Assembly (NCBI GenBank): GCA_029262005.1
Contig: JAJDAG010000113.1
Coordinates: 1-41,617, forward strand
DNA from: Candidatus Zhuqueibacterota bacterium
GTDB lineage: Bacteria > Zhuqueibacterota > Zhuqueibacteria > Oceanimicrobiales > Oceanimicrobiaceae
DNA: 41,617 bases
Direction of reading: 5' to 3'
Below the pieces are notes generated by a model. That model was not told the DNA's origin and made no database searches. It saw only the letters and a program-made list of their open reading frames with translations. Positions 1 to 8,614 of the stretch are shown here, one piece after another. Every line of letters starts with the position of its first letter. The first letter of the stretch is position 1. The translations under genes and the position numbers were made by a program.

Positions 1-965
1 TGCCTCTTATAATGCCTTTGACCTCGATGGCCAAAGCACGAACGGCGCGGGCTTCTTTGTGCTTTGTGGCGATGCAGCCAATGTTGCTAATTGTGATTTG
101 GATGTCTCACCCAACACCAATCTAATACAAAACGGTGCAGATGCCGTAGCGCTTTACAGTGGCGATGCCGCAGATTTCCCCAACGGCACTCTTGTTACCA
201 CAGCGAATTTGTTTGATGCTATCGTTTATGATACCAATGATGCAGATGATGCCGGCTTGCTAGTACTTTTAAATTCCGGCCAGCCGCAAGTGAACGAAGG
301 CGGTGCGGGTAACAAAGACATCCACTCTAATTCACGCGTTCCGGATGGCGGAACACTGCGTAACACAGATACTTACGTGCAACAAACACCCACGCCCGGG
401 GCGGCCAATATTATCGCGCCGGATGTGGTCATTAACGAAGTGGATGCAGACCAGACCAGCACGGATAATGCTGAATTTGTAGAGCTTTATGATGGCGGTG
501 TGGGTAATACCGACCTGAGTGGGCTCGTTTTGGTTCTTTTTAATGGCAACGGCGATGCATCTTATAATGCCTTTGACCTCGACGGCCAAAGCACCGATGG
601 TACTGGCTTCTTTGTGGTTTGTGGCGATGCAGCCAATGTCGCCAATTGTGACTTGGATGTCTCACCCAACACCAATCTAATACAAAACGGCGCAGATGCT
701 GTCGCTCTCTATTTAGGGGACGCTACCGACTTTTCAAATGGGACGCCTGTGACGACTTCAAACTTGGTCGATGCCATCGTCTATGATACCAACGACCCGG
801 ATGACGCAGGTTTATTGGTACTGCTCAATGCCGGCCAACCCCAGGTTAATGAAGGCGGAGGCGGTAATAGCTCAAGCGATTCAAACCAACGAATTCCTAA
901 TGGCGCAGGCGGAGCACGGAACACAGACACTTATACTCAGCTACCTCCCACACCCGGGACTGAAA
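1..965 (+). repeat. In-frame tandem repeat, 555-bp period, encoding two LTD domains
   Basis: The segment at 6-110 recurs at 561-665 with only scattered changes, a spacing of 555 bp (exactly 185 codons). For example, the block encoding LDVSPNTNLIQNGADAV begins near 100 and again near 655. The first copy is cut by the window edge, so more copies may lie upstream. The DNA identity is high over the first two thirds of each unit and lower towards its end, which points to fairly recent duplication or gene conversion. Confidence 0.9.
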
Positions 966-3340
966 ATATGGCCCCGCCAGCAGTCATGGCTGAAATTTTT
1001 GAAATTCAGGGCTCTGGTTTAGCAAGTCCCCTTGCAGGCCAAACAGTCATAACTGAAGATAATATTGTCACCGCGGTGAGCACGAACGGATTTTTCATGC
1101 AAACACCCGATGCCAGAACTGATGCGGACCCTGAAACCTCTGATGGTATTTTAGTATTTACCGGCAGCGCGCCCAGCGTGTCTGTGGGCGATCAAGTGGA
1201 TGTTACCGGCCAGGTCGTAGAATTCTTCAATTTGACTGAAATTAGTAGCCCAACATCAATTACGATTGACAACTCCGGTAATCCTCTGCCAACATTGGTC
1301 ACATTTGATGCGAACACACCATCACCGAATCAGCCGCAGCCGACCAACGAACTGGAACGGTTCGAAGGCATGCTGGTAAGCTTTAGTGGTCTCGCCACTG
1401 GACCGACTGATCGATTTGGTGATGTTGCCGTCGTTGCTGCCGGCAACCGTGCCTTTCGGGAACCGGGTGTTGCTTATCCCGGTCTTCCAGGGTTGCCGCT
1501 CTGGGATGGCAATCCCGAAATCTTTGAAATAAATCCCAACGGTCTGGGCCTGGCCGAGGCTGCCATATTTGTAGAGCAAACGGTCATGGTTCAAGGCCCT
1601 TTAAGCTTCAGCTTTGGCGACTATCAAGTGCTGCCCAGCAGTTTAACACTGGGACCAACACCGCCACTGCCTCCGGCCGTGCGGGCACGAACAAGTGAGG
1701 AAGTCACAATTGCCACGCTCAACATGTTCCGCTTATTTGAAGGCTCCACTGATTTCCAAAACCGCTTAAGCAAATTTTCTCTCTTTATTCGTAATGTAAT
1801 GGACGCTCCGGAGATTCTGGCAGTCCAGGAGGTGGAGAATATCAGCACTTTGCAGTCCCTGGCAACCCAAATTCAAAATGATGATTCGAATGTGAATTAC
1901 ACAGCCTACCTGGTCGAAGGCAATGATGTGGGTGGTATTGATGTGGGCTTTCTCGTGCGCAGTTCAATTCAGGTACTCAGCACAACCCAATTGCACAAAG
2001 GTGAAATCTTCACTTTTAACGGGTCCATCCTGCACGACCGGCCGCCGCTGTTGCTTGAGGCAAAAATTCCCGCATCAGGCGATACCGTTAAAGTGCTAAA
2101 CCTGCACTTGCGTTCGCTCGGCGGAATTGACGGCAGTGATTCCACCCGGGTTCGTCTCAAACGTGACGCCCAGGCTACTTCTGTTTCATTGATTGTAGAC
2201 AGCCTGCAAACCGATAATTCCAACGTAAAATTAATTGTGACTGGCGATTTTAATGCCTTTCAATTTACAGACGGTTACGTCCATGTTTTGGGGCAAATTA
2301 TGGGAACACCAGCAAATGCATCACAGGCGCTGATACCCGGAACGGATCAAGTTGATCCTGATTTAACCAATGAAATTCTCGTACTGCCTGCCGAACAACA
2401 ATATTCGTTTAACTTCGGTGGTAGTTCTCAGGTGCTCGACCACATGCTGACTTCAATTAAACTAAGCCCCAAAGTGACAAACGTTGAATATGCCAGGGGA
2501 AATTCTGATGCACCAAATAGTTATCAGGATAGCACTACTTCAGCGTTGCGGGCATCGGACCATGACGGGTTGGTACTATTCCTCGACTTTGTACCACCTC
2601 AGATAACTGTTAATTCAACCCCAGGTAAACTCTGGCCGCCGAACCATAAGTATCACACGATTGCAATCTCTGATTTCGTTCTTGCAGTTATCGATGCTGG
2701 TGCGCCGAACCTGTCTCTTGATGATGTCTTTATCACTTCAGTCACCAGTGATGAACCGGAGAATGGTTCGGGCGACGGCAACACACTCAATGATATTGTC
2801 ATAGTAGACTGTCAAACCGTTGATCTCAGGGCCGAAAGGTCGGGTAAGGGCAACGGACGTGTTTATACGATTCATGTTGGTGCTCAAGATTTGAGCGGCA
2901 ATCTCGGCACAGCGACTTTTCAAGTTCACGTTCCCAAGAATAAGTCCGGCAGTCCGGCTATCGACGACGGCCCTGTCTATGAAGTAGATAGTGGTTGCAA
3001 TGCACCCAATAGCGGTCAGGGTCTGGCAAAATCAAACAGCACTGACGAGACTGCGGTACCAACGGAATTCATGTTGAATCAGAACTATCCGAATCCCTTC
3101 AATCCCGAAACAGCAATTCGTTTTCAATTGCCCGTTGACAGTGAAGTGACTATCAGGATTTTTAATGCTCTTGGCCAGGAAGTCAGAACTTTGGTCAACC
3201 AGGCGTATCCTGCGGGAGTTCACAGAGCAATGTGGAATGCCAGGGATAATAGTGACAATAAAGTTTCAAGCGGGGTCTACATCTATCAAATTAAAGCCGG
3301 CAAGTTCAGCCAGGTAAAAAAGATGCTGTTTCTGCGCTAG
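2..3340 (+). CDS. Secreted endonuclease/exonuclease/phosphatase-fold protein with tandem lamin-tail domains and T9SS sorting domain (5' partial)
   Basis: The reading frame is open from the first bases of the window, so the start and signal peptide lie upstream. Order by position: two near-identical lamin-tail (LTD) domains (about 1-420 and 421-965, the second beginning VVINEVDADQ); an OB-fold-like segment like that of ExeM/NucH-type extracellular nucleases (about 985-1640); a DNase I-like EEP domain (about 1700-2590) with ATLNMF, AVQEVEN, LNLHLRS, TGDFNAF and ASDHDG, which carry the expected Asn, Glu, His, Asp-Asn and Asp-His residues; an Ig/HYR-like domain (about 2595-2940); and a C-terminal sorting domain containing NYPNPFNPETAIRF and ending KKMLFLR. 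Likely role: extracellular or surface-attached nuclease or phosphodiesterase, exported by Sec and then T9SS. Substrate is inferred; EEP enzymes also cut phospholipids and other phosphoesters. The next gene is convergent, so this is the last gene of its transcript. Confidence 0.9.
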   Translation, partial: ASYNAFDLDGQSTNGAGFFVLCGDAANVANCDLDVSPNTNLIQNGADAVALYSGDAADFPNGTLVTTANLFDAIVYDTNDADDAGLLVLLNSGQPQVNEGGAGNKDIHSNSRVPDGGTLRNTDTYVQQTPTPGAANIIAPDVVINEVDADQTSTDNAEFVELYDGGVGNTDLSGLVLVLFNGNGDASYNAFDLDGQSTDGTGFFVVCGDAANVANCDLDVSPNTNLIQNGADAVALYLGDATDFSNGTPVTTSNLVDAIVYDTNDPDDAGLLVLLNAGQPQVNEGGGGNSSSDSNQRIPNGAGGARNTDTYTQLPPTPGTENMAPPAVMAEIFEIQGSGLASPLAGQTVITEDNIVTAVSTNGFFMQTPDARTDADPETSDGILVFTGSAPSVSVGDQVDVTGQVVEFFNLTEISSPTSITIDNSGNPLPTLVTFDANTPSPNQPQPTNELERFEGMLVSFSGLATGPTDRFGDVAVVAAGNRAFREPGVAYPGLPGLPLWDGNPEIFEINPNGLGLAEAAIFVEQTVMVQGPLSFSFGDYQVLPSSLTLGPTPPLPPAVRARTSEEVTIATLNMFRLFEGSTDFQNRLSKFSLFIRNVMDAPEILAVQEVENISTLQSLATQIQNDDSNVNYTAYLVEGNDVGGIDVGFLVRSSIQVLSTTQLHKGEIFTFNGSILHDRPPLLLEAKIPASGDTVKVLNLHLRSLGGIDGSDSTRVRLKRDAQATSVSLIVDSLQTDNSNVKLIVTGDFNAFQFTDGYVHVLGQIMGTPANASQALIPGTDQVDPDLTNEILVLPAEQQYSFNFGGSSQVLDHMLTSIKLSPKVTNVEYARGNSDAPNSYQDSTTSALRASDHDGLVLFLDFVPPQITVNSTPGKLWPPNHKYHTIAISDFVLAVIDAGAPNLSLDDVFITSVTSDEPENGSGDGNTLNDIVIVDCQTVDLRAERSGKGNGRVYTIHVGAQDLSGNLGTATFQVHVPKNKSGSPAIDDGPVYEVDSGCNAPNSGQGLAKSNSTDETAVPTEFMLNQNYPNPFNPETAIRFQLPVDSEVTIRIFNALGQEVRTLVNQAYPAGVHRAMWNARDNSDNKVSSGVYIYQIKAGKFSQVKKMLFLR

Positions 3341-3358
3341 TAGAGATAGCCATTATTC

Positions 3359-3400
3359 AAGCGGATGGGTGGGGCCGTGAGGCCTCACCTTATCCCGCTT
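3359..3400 (+). terminator. Hairpin after the LTD/EEP gene, probable terminator
   Basis: The outer arms AAGCGG (3359-3364) and CCGCTT (3395-3400) enclose an inner stem GGTGGGGCC / GGCCTCACC with one G-T pair and a GTGA tetraloop. It starts 19 bp after the stop codon. There is no T-run directly after it, so efficiency is uncertain. Confidence 0.5.
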
Positions 3401-3686
3401 ATAACCCTGTATGTAGATGTGTGATTAATGACATCAAAGAAATAGATGCGGATTTTTTTAAAGACAAGAAAAAATTTAAAATTTAAAGCACCCGACGAAT
3501 TATTTGAAAATAACTTTGTCGCAATTGCAACTTGAAACTAAGTACTATTGAATTTTAAATTTTGAAGAAAATCTGAAATCAAGATAATACGTTCGCTTTA
3601 AATTTTCATGGAAACTGAAAATAAATATATTTAAATTTGCTTTAAATATCAAAATGAGTATGCTCATGTTGATTTCATTTTCTGCA
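3401..3686. other. AT-rich intergenic region
   Basis: This is the space between two convergent genes. It is strikingly AT-rich compared with the coding DNA on both sides, with repeated TTTAAATTT-like words near 3475, 3553, 3597 and 3635. No ORF or RNA gene was recognised. Confidence 0.6.
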
Positions 3687-5393
3687 TTAATACCCTACCG
3701 CTCCGCCACTTTCACTTCGCGGGTCGGCGCCACCAGTTTTGAAACCCGAGCGCGGGTCAATATAAACTCCCATAGCCCGTCCCTGTGTGTCAACCCATTT
3801 GTATTGATGCCCCATTTTTTCTAATTGCTCAATTGTATCTTTTGTGGTTCCCCGTTTCTCAATTTTAATCACATCCGGCATCCATTGATGGTAAAATCGC
3901 GGGGCATCAACTGCTTCATAAATGTTCATATCATTATCGATCACATTCAAAATACACTGCAAAACAGTGCCAATAATGGTTCTTCCTCCGGGGCTGCCAA
4001 TAAGCATTAATGTGGTATCGCCTTTGGTCACAATGGTTGGGGTCATTGATGATAACATGCGTTTACCCGGTTCCACCAGGTTTGGTTTCGTGCCAATGAG
4101 GCCCTTGCTGTTTGTCTGACCCGGCCACGGATTGAAATCTCCCATTTCATTGTTCAGCAGAAACCCGGCGCCTTCAACCACAATCCCTGAACCGTAATAA
4201 TATTCCAGTGTGTAAGTGTTTGAAACTGCATTCCCTTCAGCGTCAACCACAGAATAATGCGTGGTTTCTTTCGAGGTCAGTTCCGCATCGACTTGTTCCA
4301 GTGAGCTGGCGGTTGCTTTATCCGGGTCGATCGTCTTGCCAAGCTCTGTGGCGTGCTCTTTCGAAATCAATCGTGCGATTGGCATATCGGGATTGAAATC
4401 CGGATCGCCCAGATACTTTGCGCGGTCGGCATAGGCCCGACGCATGGCCTCAGTCACAATGTGAATATATTGGGAGGAATTGAATCCCAGCTTAGACAGG
4501 TCATATTGCTCGAGGATGTTGAGCATAATCGCCAGTGTGACACCACCTGAACTGGGTGGCGGCATTGAATATATGGTATAATCGCGATAAGTCGAAACAA
4601 CTGGTTGGCGAATCACGGCCTTATATTCAGCCATATCATCTTCAGTTATGAGGCCGCCATATTGCCGCATTTGTCTCGCCAGTAATTGCGCTGTCTTGCC
4701 TTTGTAAAAACCATCTCTGCCATTTTTCGCGATACGTTTGAGTGTTTCAGCCAGGTCTTTTTGTACCAGCGTTTCACCCGGTTGATAGACTGTACCGTCC
4801 CCTTTGTAAAAGGCTTTCATTGTTGATGAGAACGGCTCAAATCGTGCTCGTAGCCTGGTGAAGTGCTGCGTGTAAGCATATGCAACCTGAAATCCATTTT
4901 CTGCTAATCGAATTGCGGGTTGTAAAAGATCGGCCAGCGGCATGGTGCCGTATTTTTCAAGCGCCAGACAAAGCCCCGCAACCGTTCCGGGAACCCCGAC
5001 AGAGAGATACCCATCATGGTTGATGCCATTTTTTAGTTGCCCGTTTTCATCCAGATACATTTCAGGATGGGAAGCCTTGGGTGCTTTCTCCCGGTAATCT
5101 ATGGTTACGGTGTTGCCACCCTTGAGGCGAACGACCATAAATCCACCACCGCCAATATTCCCGGCTTTAATATCAACTACGGCCAAGGCAAAACCGGTTG
5201 CAACCGCGGCGTCAATGGCGTTGCCACCCTTTTGCAGGATTTCCGCGCCAATTTGTGAGGCGATTCTGTTAGTAGAAACCACCATTCCATTTTTTGCATA
5301 TTCCGGCCACTTTTCGGCTGTGACCACGGAAGCATTCGAAAAACAGAACAGACTAAATGTCAATACAATGAGCTTACCATACGGTTTGAACAT
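3687..5393 (-). CDS. ggt: Gamma-glutamyltransferase (gamma-glutamyltranspeptidase)
   Basis: 568 residues, the normal size for the family. A signal peptide covers about residues 1-26, so the enzyme acts in the periplasm or outside. It hydrolyses or transfers the gamma-glutamyl group of glutathione and similar compounds. The precursor self-cleaves before the catalytic threonine in TTHYSVVD (Thr377), giving a large and a small subunit. The small subunit carries the substrate and oxyanion motifs NNEMGDF (about 414-420) and SPGGRTIIG (about 467-475). MLSSMTPT (about 445-452) is also typical. Promoter side faces the intergenic region shared with the divergent phosphohexomutase operon. It may serve glutathione or peptide scavenging; no partner gene is adjacent. 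Confidence 0.96.
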   Translation of the reverse strand: MFKPYGKLIVLTFSLFCFSNASVVTAEKWPEYAKNGMVVSTNRIASQIGAEILQKGGNAIDAAVATGFALAVVDIKAGNIGGGGFMVVRLKGGNTVTIDYREKAPKASHPEMYLDENGQLKNGINHDGYLSVGVPGTVAGLCLALEKYGTMPLADLLQPAIRLAENGFQVAYAYTQHFTRLRARFEPFSSTMKAFYKGDGTVYQPGETLVQKDLAETLKRIAKNGRDGFYKGKTAQLLARQMRQYGGLITEDDMAEYKAVIRQPVVSTYRDYTIYSMPPPSSGGVTLAIMLNILEQYDLSKLGFNSSQYIHIVTEAMRRAYADRAKYLGDPDFNPDMPIARLISKEHATELGKTIDPDKATASSLEQVDAELTSKETTHYSVVDAEGNAVSNTYTLEYYYGSGIVVEGAGFLLNNEMGDFNPWPGQTNSKGLIGTKPNLVEPGKRMLSSMTPTIVTKGDTTLMLIGSPGGRTIIGTVLQCILNVIDNDMNIYEAVDAPRFYHQWMPDVIKIEKRGTTKDTIEQLEKMGHQYKWVDTQGRAMGVYIDPRSGFKTGGADPRSESGGAVGY

Positions 5394-5929
5394 AGCTGTT
5401 TACTCACGCAAGGAAGTGTATGATACTATAATGTAAAATGGGTATGGATGAAAATAGAACATTTTTTTTAATCATGCAATAAAAAAGTAACACCCGGGAG
5501 TGTGTTGAGTGTGACTTGATTCAGACAGAAACTTCAAATAAAGTGTAAATTAATTTGTTGATTCAGCTTATTTTATGCTGAATCGCCCTGGAACATGTGA
5601 AACTTTCAAGTATTCCACTTCTGGTTAGCCGGGGCCACAGCGAATAGCAGATGGACAGTGGCTCGTCCTTGAATCATATAGCTTACATGCGTTTTGTAGT
5701 TTCGGGAAAATGAGCCTGGTCGTTGCTCAAAAAGCCGTTGCAAATTGAACTTTAATACATTATTATATAGCCATAGAACTTGATTGATTTACCCGGTTTT
5801 GTTGCCCGGTTGGCCCTTGAGCTGCTTTTGCCGGACTCTCGAGATGTCAACTGATTGTTAGTGAAATTAAAATTCTCCCGGTTGACAAACTGAACGGGTA
5901 CGCTGTAATTAATTATATGGAGACCGGTC
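5394..5929. promoter_or_regulatory. Divergent intergenic region between ggt and the BMC/nucleoside operon
   Basis: 536 bp with no gene recognised. It must hold the promoters of ggt (-) and of the operon that starts at 5930 (+). It contains a perfect 8-bp inverted repeat GATTCAGC / GCTGAATC at 5560-5567 and 5577-5584 with an AT-rich 9-base loop, plus one more GATTCAG at 5518-5524. These could be operator half-sites, but no cognate regulator gene is visible in the window. Confidence 0.4.
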
Positions 5930-7273
5930 GTGACCACTTTAATGGTTAGTGTTTCGGGTGTGCGGGGCATTGTGGGTGAAGGATTGACGCCGGAAGTTGT
6001 GCTTAATTTTTCACAAGCGTTTGGCACCTATGTCGGGCATGGCAAAGTCGTAGTTGGGCGAGATTCACGGGTCACAGGAGAGTTGCTTAAGAATTCTGTT
6101 ATCGCCGGTCTCCTTGCCGTTGGTTGCGATGTCGTGGATATTGGCATTTGCCCTACGCCGACATTGCAACTTGCAGCAGAGTCCCTAAAGACAAATGGCG
6201 GTATCATGATCACAGCCAGCCACAACCCGGTTATGTGGAACGGCTTAAAGTTAATTGGCAGCGACGGCTTGTTCCTGGATGCTGAGCAAGGCGAAGAAGT
6301 GTTGAATATTTCAACCAGGCAATCGTTCAATTTCGCAAACTGGGAAGGCATTGGTTTGCGTATTAGTTACTCAAGAGCGATTGAAGAGCACGTTAAGGCT
6401 ATTTTGGCGCTTGAGTACATCGATGTCGAGAAGATTAAGCAGCGGCGATTCAAGGTTGTTTTGGATTGTGTCTGCGGTGCAGGTTCTGTGATGTTGCCCG
6501 ATTTGTTGCGACGTTTGGGTTGTGATGTTGTGGAATTGTACTGTGAACCCACTGGCTTATTTCCTCATAATCCGGAGCCCTTACCGGAAAACCTCTCCGG
6601 GTTGTGCGCAGCGGTAAAAGAGCATGAGGCAGACCTTGGCATTGCTGTGGATCCGGACTCAGATCGGTTGGCACTGGTTTCCGAACGAGGTGAACCGCTC
6701 GGTGAGGAGCGCACTTTGGCGCTTGCTGTCAAGTTTATGCTGGGTAGAAAAAAGGGACCGGTTGTGATCAACGCCTCAACTTCACGCGTAATAGAAGATG
6801 TTGCTGCGGAAGCGGGTGTTGCGCTGCACCGAACAAAAGTAGGGGAAATCAACGTTGCCAAAAAAATGCGCGAAATCAACGCTGTGATCGGTGGTGAAGG
6901 CAATGGCGGTGTGATCCTGCCGGATATCCATCTGGGCCGAGACGCGCCGGTGGGCATTGTGCTAACCTTGCAGCACCTGGCGGATTTTGCCGGTACCATC
7001 AGTGCGTTGAATGACTCGCTACCCAATTATGTGATAACCAAAGACAAAGTAGAATTAGCGGACATCGAACCACAAGCGGCGCTTGATACAATCCGCCAAG
7101 CTTATGCCGGAGAAAATCTGGACTTTACCGATGGCATTAAGCTCGTACGCGACAGGTCCTGGGTACATGTACGGGCATCAAATACCGAGCCGATTATTCG
7201 CGTGATTGCAGAGGCACCCACCGAGGGTGAGGCTAAGGCATTATGCAAAGAACTTAAAGGACAGGTTGTATAA
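5930..7273 (+). CDS. Alpha-D-phosphohexomutase family protein (phosphoglucosamine/phosphomannomutase-like; possible phosphopentomutase)
   Basis: 447 residues, GTG start with GGAG (5919-5922) seven bases upstream. The family's four signatures are all present: phosphoserine loop TASHNP (Ser97), metal loop DPDSDR (Asp241, Asp243, Asp245), sugar-specificity loop GEGNGG (322-327) and phosphate-binding RASNTEP (415-421). The family moves a phosphate between C1 and the terminal carbon of a sugar through a bis-phosphate intermediate. By sequence alone it could be GlmM, ManB or a general mutase. It is the first gene before a microcompartment vertex protein, DeoC and a nucleoside phosphorylase. Archaeal phosphopentomutases belong to this family, so it may convert deoxyribose-1-phosphate to deoxyribose-5-phosphate here. 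That role is inference from context; no other phosphopentomutase is seen. Confidence 0.9.
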   Translation: MTTLMVSVSGVRGIVGEGLTPEVVLNFSQAFGTYVGHGKVVVGRDSRVTGELLKNSVIAGLLAVGCDVVDIGICPTPTLQLAAESLKTNGGIMITASHNPVMWNGLKLIGSDGLFLDAEQGEEVLNISTRQSFNFANWEGIGLRISYSRAIEEHVKAILALEYIDVEKIKQRRFKVVLDCVCGAGSVMLPDLLRRLGCDVVELYCEPTGLFPHNPEPLPENLSGLCAAVKEHEADLGIAVDPDSDRLALVSERGEPLGEERTLALAVKFMLGRKKGPVVINASTSRVIEDVAAEAGVALHRTKVGEINVAKKMREINAVIGGEGNGGVILPDIHLGRDAPVGIVLTLQHLADFAGTISALNDSLPNYVITKDKVELADIEPQAALDTIRQAYAGENLDFTDGIKLVRDRSWVHVRASNTEPIIRVIAEAPTEGEAKALCKELKGQVV

Positions 7274-7454
7274 AGCCCAATAACGAATACAGTTGTTTCC
7301 AGTGTTTACTATTAGACGGGAAGCTTTTTAGAATCATTTTATCCGACGCAATTTAGGTTTGAACCGCTACAGAATATGTGAGCCAGATTTTTGTAAACCA
7401 TTGCTCTGAATTGGAAAGGGGTCTGCAGGTAACTTTCACCAACGAATAGAATCC

Positions 7455-7739
7455 ATGCTCATTTGCAGAATAATCGGAGACATTGTCTCTACTCAGAAAA
7501 ATCAACATCTCCACGGACAAAAGCTGATGATTGTCCAACCTGTGCAACTGGACGCCGAAACCGCGACTGGGAATTCGTTGATTGCCCTGGACATTGTTAG
7601 CGCAGGGCCCGGTGATCTGGTCCTTGTGAATAAAGAAGGGAGCTCTGCGCGGCTGCTGCTTGATGATGAAAATATTCCTGTGCAAGCTGTAATCGTAGGT
7701 GTCATCGATGGTATGGACATACCGACTGCAAACAAATAA
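7455..7739 (+). CDS. Bacterial microcompartment vertex protein (BMC-P, EutN/CcmL family)
   Basis: 94 residues, the usual size of a BMC-P pentamer subunit. Family features visible: N-terminal RIIGDIVSTQKNQHLHGQKL, then MIVQPVQL, LIALDIVSAGPGDLVLV, SSARLLL, and the C-terminal AVIVGVIDGMDI. Pentamers of this protein cap the twelve vertices of a protein microcompartment shell. It starts 181 bp after the mutase gene and ends 47 bp before the more likely DeoC start. No clear Shine-Dalgarno site precedes the ATG. It is the only shell gene in the window; the hexamer (BMC-H) and trimer (BMC-T) tile genes are absent here. Its presence is the key evidence that the neighbouring enzymes are compartment cargo. 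Confidence 0.94.
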   Translation: MLICRIIGDIVSTQKNQHLHGQKLMIVQPVQLDAETATGNSLIALDIVSAGPGDLVLVNKEGSSARLLLDDENIPVQAVIVGVIDGMDIPTANK

Positions 7740-7786
7740 CGCTGAAGCACTTGAATTCAATCACAAAAACTTTAATAGCAAAAAAC

Positions 7787-7891
7787 ATGAATTTAGATGC
7801 CTTTGTAGACAAAATAGTAGATGAGATATTAGATGCTCCTACCCGGTGCATCGGCCCCAAATGTAACTGGTGTTGGGTCTGCCCGGATTGC
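7787..7891 (+). other. Encapsulation peptide plus C-x4-C-x2-C-x2-C-x2-C segment of DeoC
   Basis: Codons 1-17 encode the amphipathic helix and codons 21-35 the five-cysteine cluster. The spacing with repeated CxxC steps resembles metal- or iron-sulfur-binding loops. I know of no described DeoC with such a cluster, so ligand and role are unknown. Confidence 0.7.
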
Positions 7892-8614
7892 CGTACTGAG
7901 ATTGTTAAGAGCATTGTCGGTAATGGCGCGCACAGAGTTGGCGCCGGGCCAAATCTAGGGCCGATTCACGACGACCTGGCCAGACAAATAGATCACACAT
8001 TGCTCAAGCCGGAGGCCACGGAAAAAGAAGTCGTCAAACTGTGCGAAGAAGCGGTGCAGTACGGTTTTGCTTCTGTCTGCGTCAACCCTTGCTGGGTAAG
8101 ATTATGCCGTGATTTGCTACAGAGCAGTGGGGTCCTGACTTGCACAGTGATCGGCTTCCCGCTTGGGGCAACAAGCTGTGAATCGAAAGTATTTGAAACT
8201 CAGAAAGCCATCGAACATGGCGCTGATGAAATTGATATGGTTGTCAATGTGGGAAAACTGAAATCCAAAGACTATGATTATGTCGAACGCGATATCCGGG
8301 CGGTTGTTGAAACTGCCGGGTCACAGGCCATTGTCAAAGTGATTCTTGAGACCTGCCTATTGACCGATGATGAAAAAATAATATCATCGCTGATGTCAAA
8401 ACGGGCCGGTGCTGCTTTTGTGAAAACCTCCACCGGCTTTAACAAGGGCGGTGCAACTCTGGGAGACGTGGCACTCATGCGCAAAGTGGTAGGCAGTGAA
8501 CTCGGCGTCAAAGCGTCTGGTGGTGTTCGCGACCTTGAAGGTGCCAGAGAAATGGTCAACGCCGGTGCCAGCAGAATCGGTGCATCCGCAGGAATTAAAA
8601 TAGTGAGCACATGA
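7787..8614 (+). CDS. deoC: Deoxyribose-phosphate aldolase with N-terminal encapsulation helix and Cys cluster
   Basis: Splits 2-deoxyribose-5-phosphate into acetaldehyde and glyceraldehyde-3-phosphate. Counting from ATG 7787 (275 residues), the aldolase core starts near residue 65 and has DEID (Asp150), Schiff-base Lys213 in FVKTSTGF and Lys242 in VKASGGVR, so it should be active. The roughly 63-residue N-terminal extension is unlike ordinary bacterial DeoC. It has an amphipathic helix MNLDAFVDKIVDEILDA (hydrophobic at i, i+3, i+4, i+7, i+8), typical of BMC encapsulation peptides, then five cysteines in CIGPKCNWCWVCPDC (21, 26, 29, 32, 35), then a short linker. A TTG at 7751 would add 12 residues; ATG 7787 is preferred because it places the helix at the extreme N terminus. 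Neither start has a strong Shine-Dalgarno site. The stop overlaps the next start (ATGA, 8611-8614), showing co-translation with the phosphorylase. Confidence 0.96.
   Translation: MNLDAFVDKIVDEILDAPTRCIGPKCNWCWVCPDCRTEIVKSIVGNGAHRVGAGPNLGPIHDDLARQIDHTLLKPEATEKEVVKLCEEAVQYGFASVCVNPCWVRLCRDLLQSSGVLTCTVIGFPLGATSCESKVFETQKAIEHGADEIDMVVNVGKLKSKDYDYVERDIRAVVETAGSQAIVKVILETCLLTDDEKIISSLMSKRAGAAFVKTSTGFNKGGATLGDVALMRKVVGSELGVKASGGVRDLEGAREMVNAGASRIGASAGIKIVST

Noticed and set aside
5101-5436. 111-codon + strand ORF inside the ggt gene
   Set aside because: Antisense shadow of the signal-peptide and N-terminal region of a clear ggt gene; Ala/Pro/Thr-rich as expected for a shadow frame.
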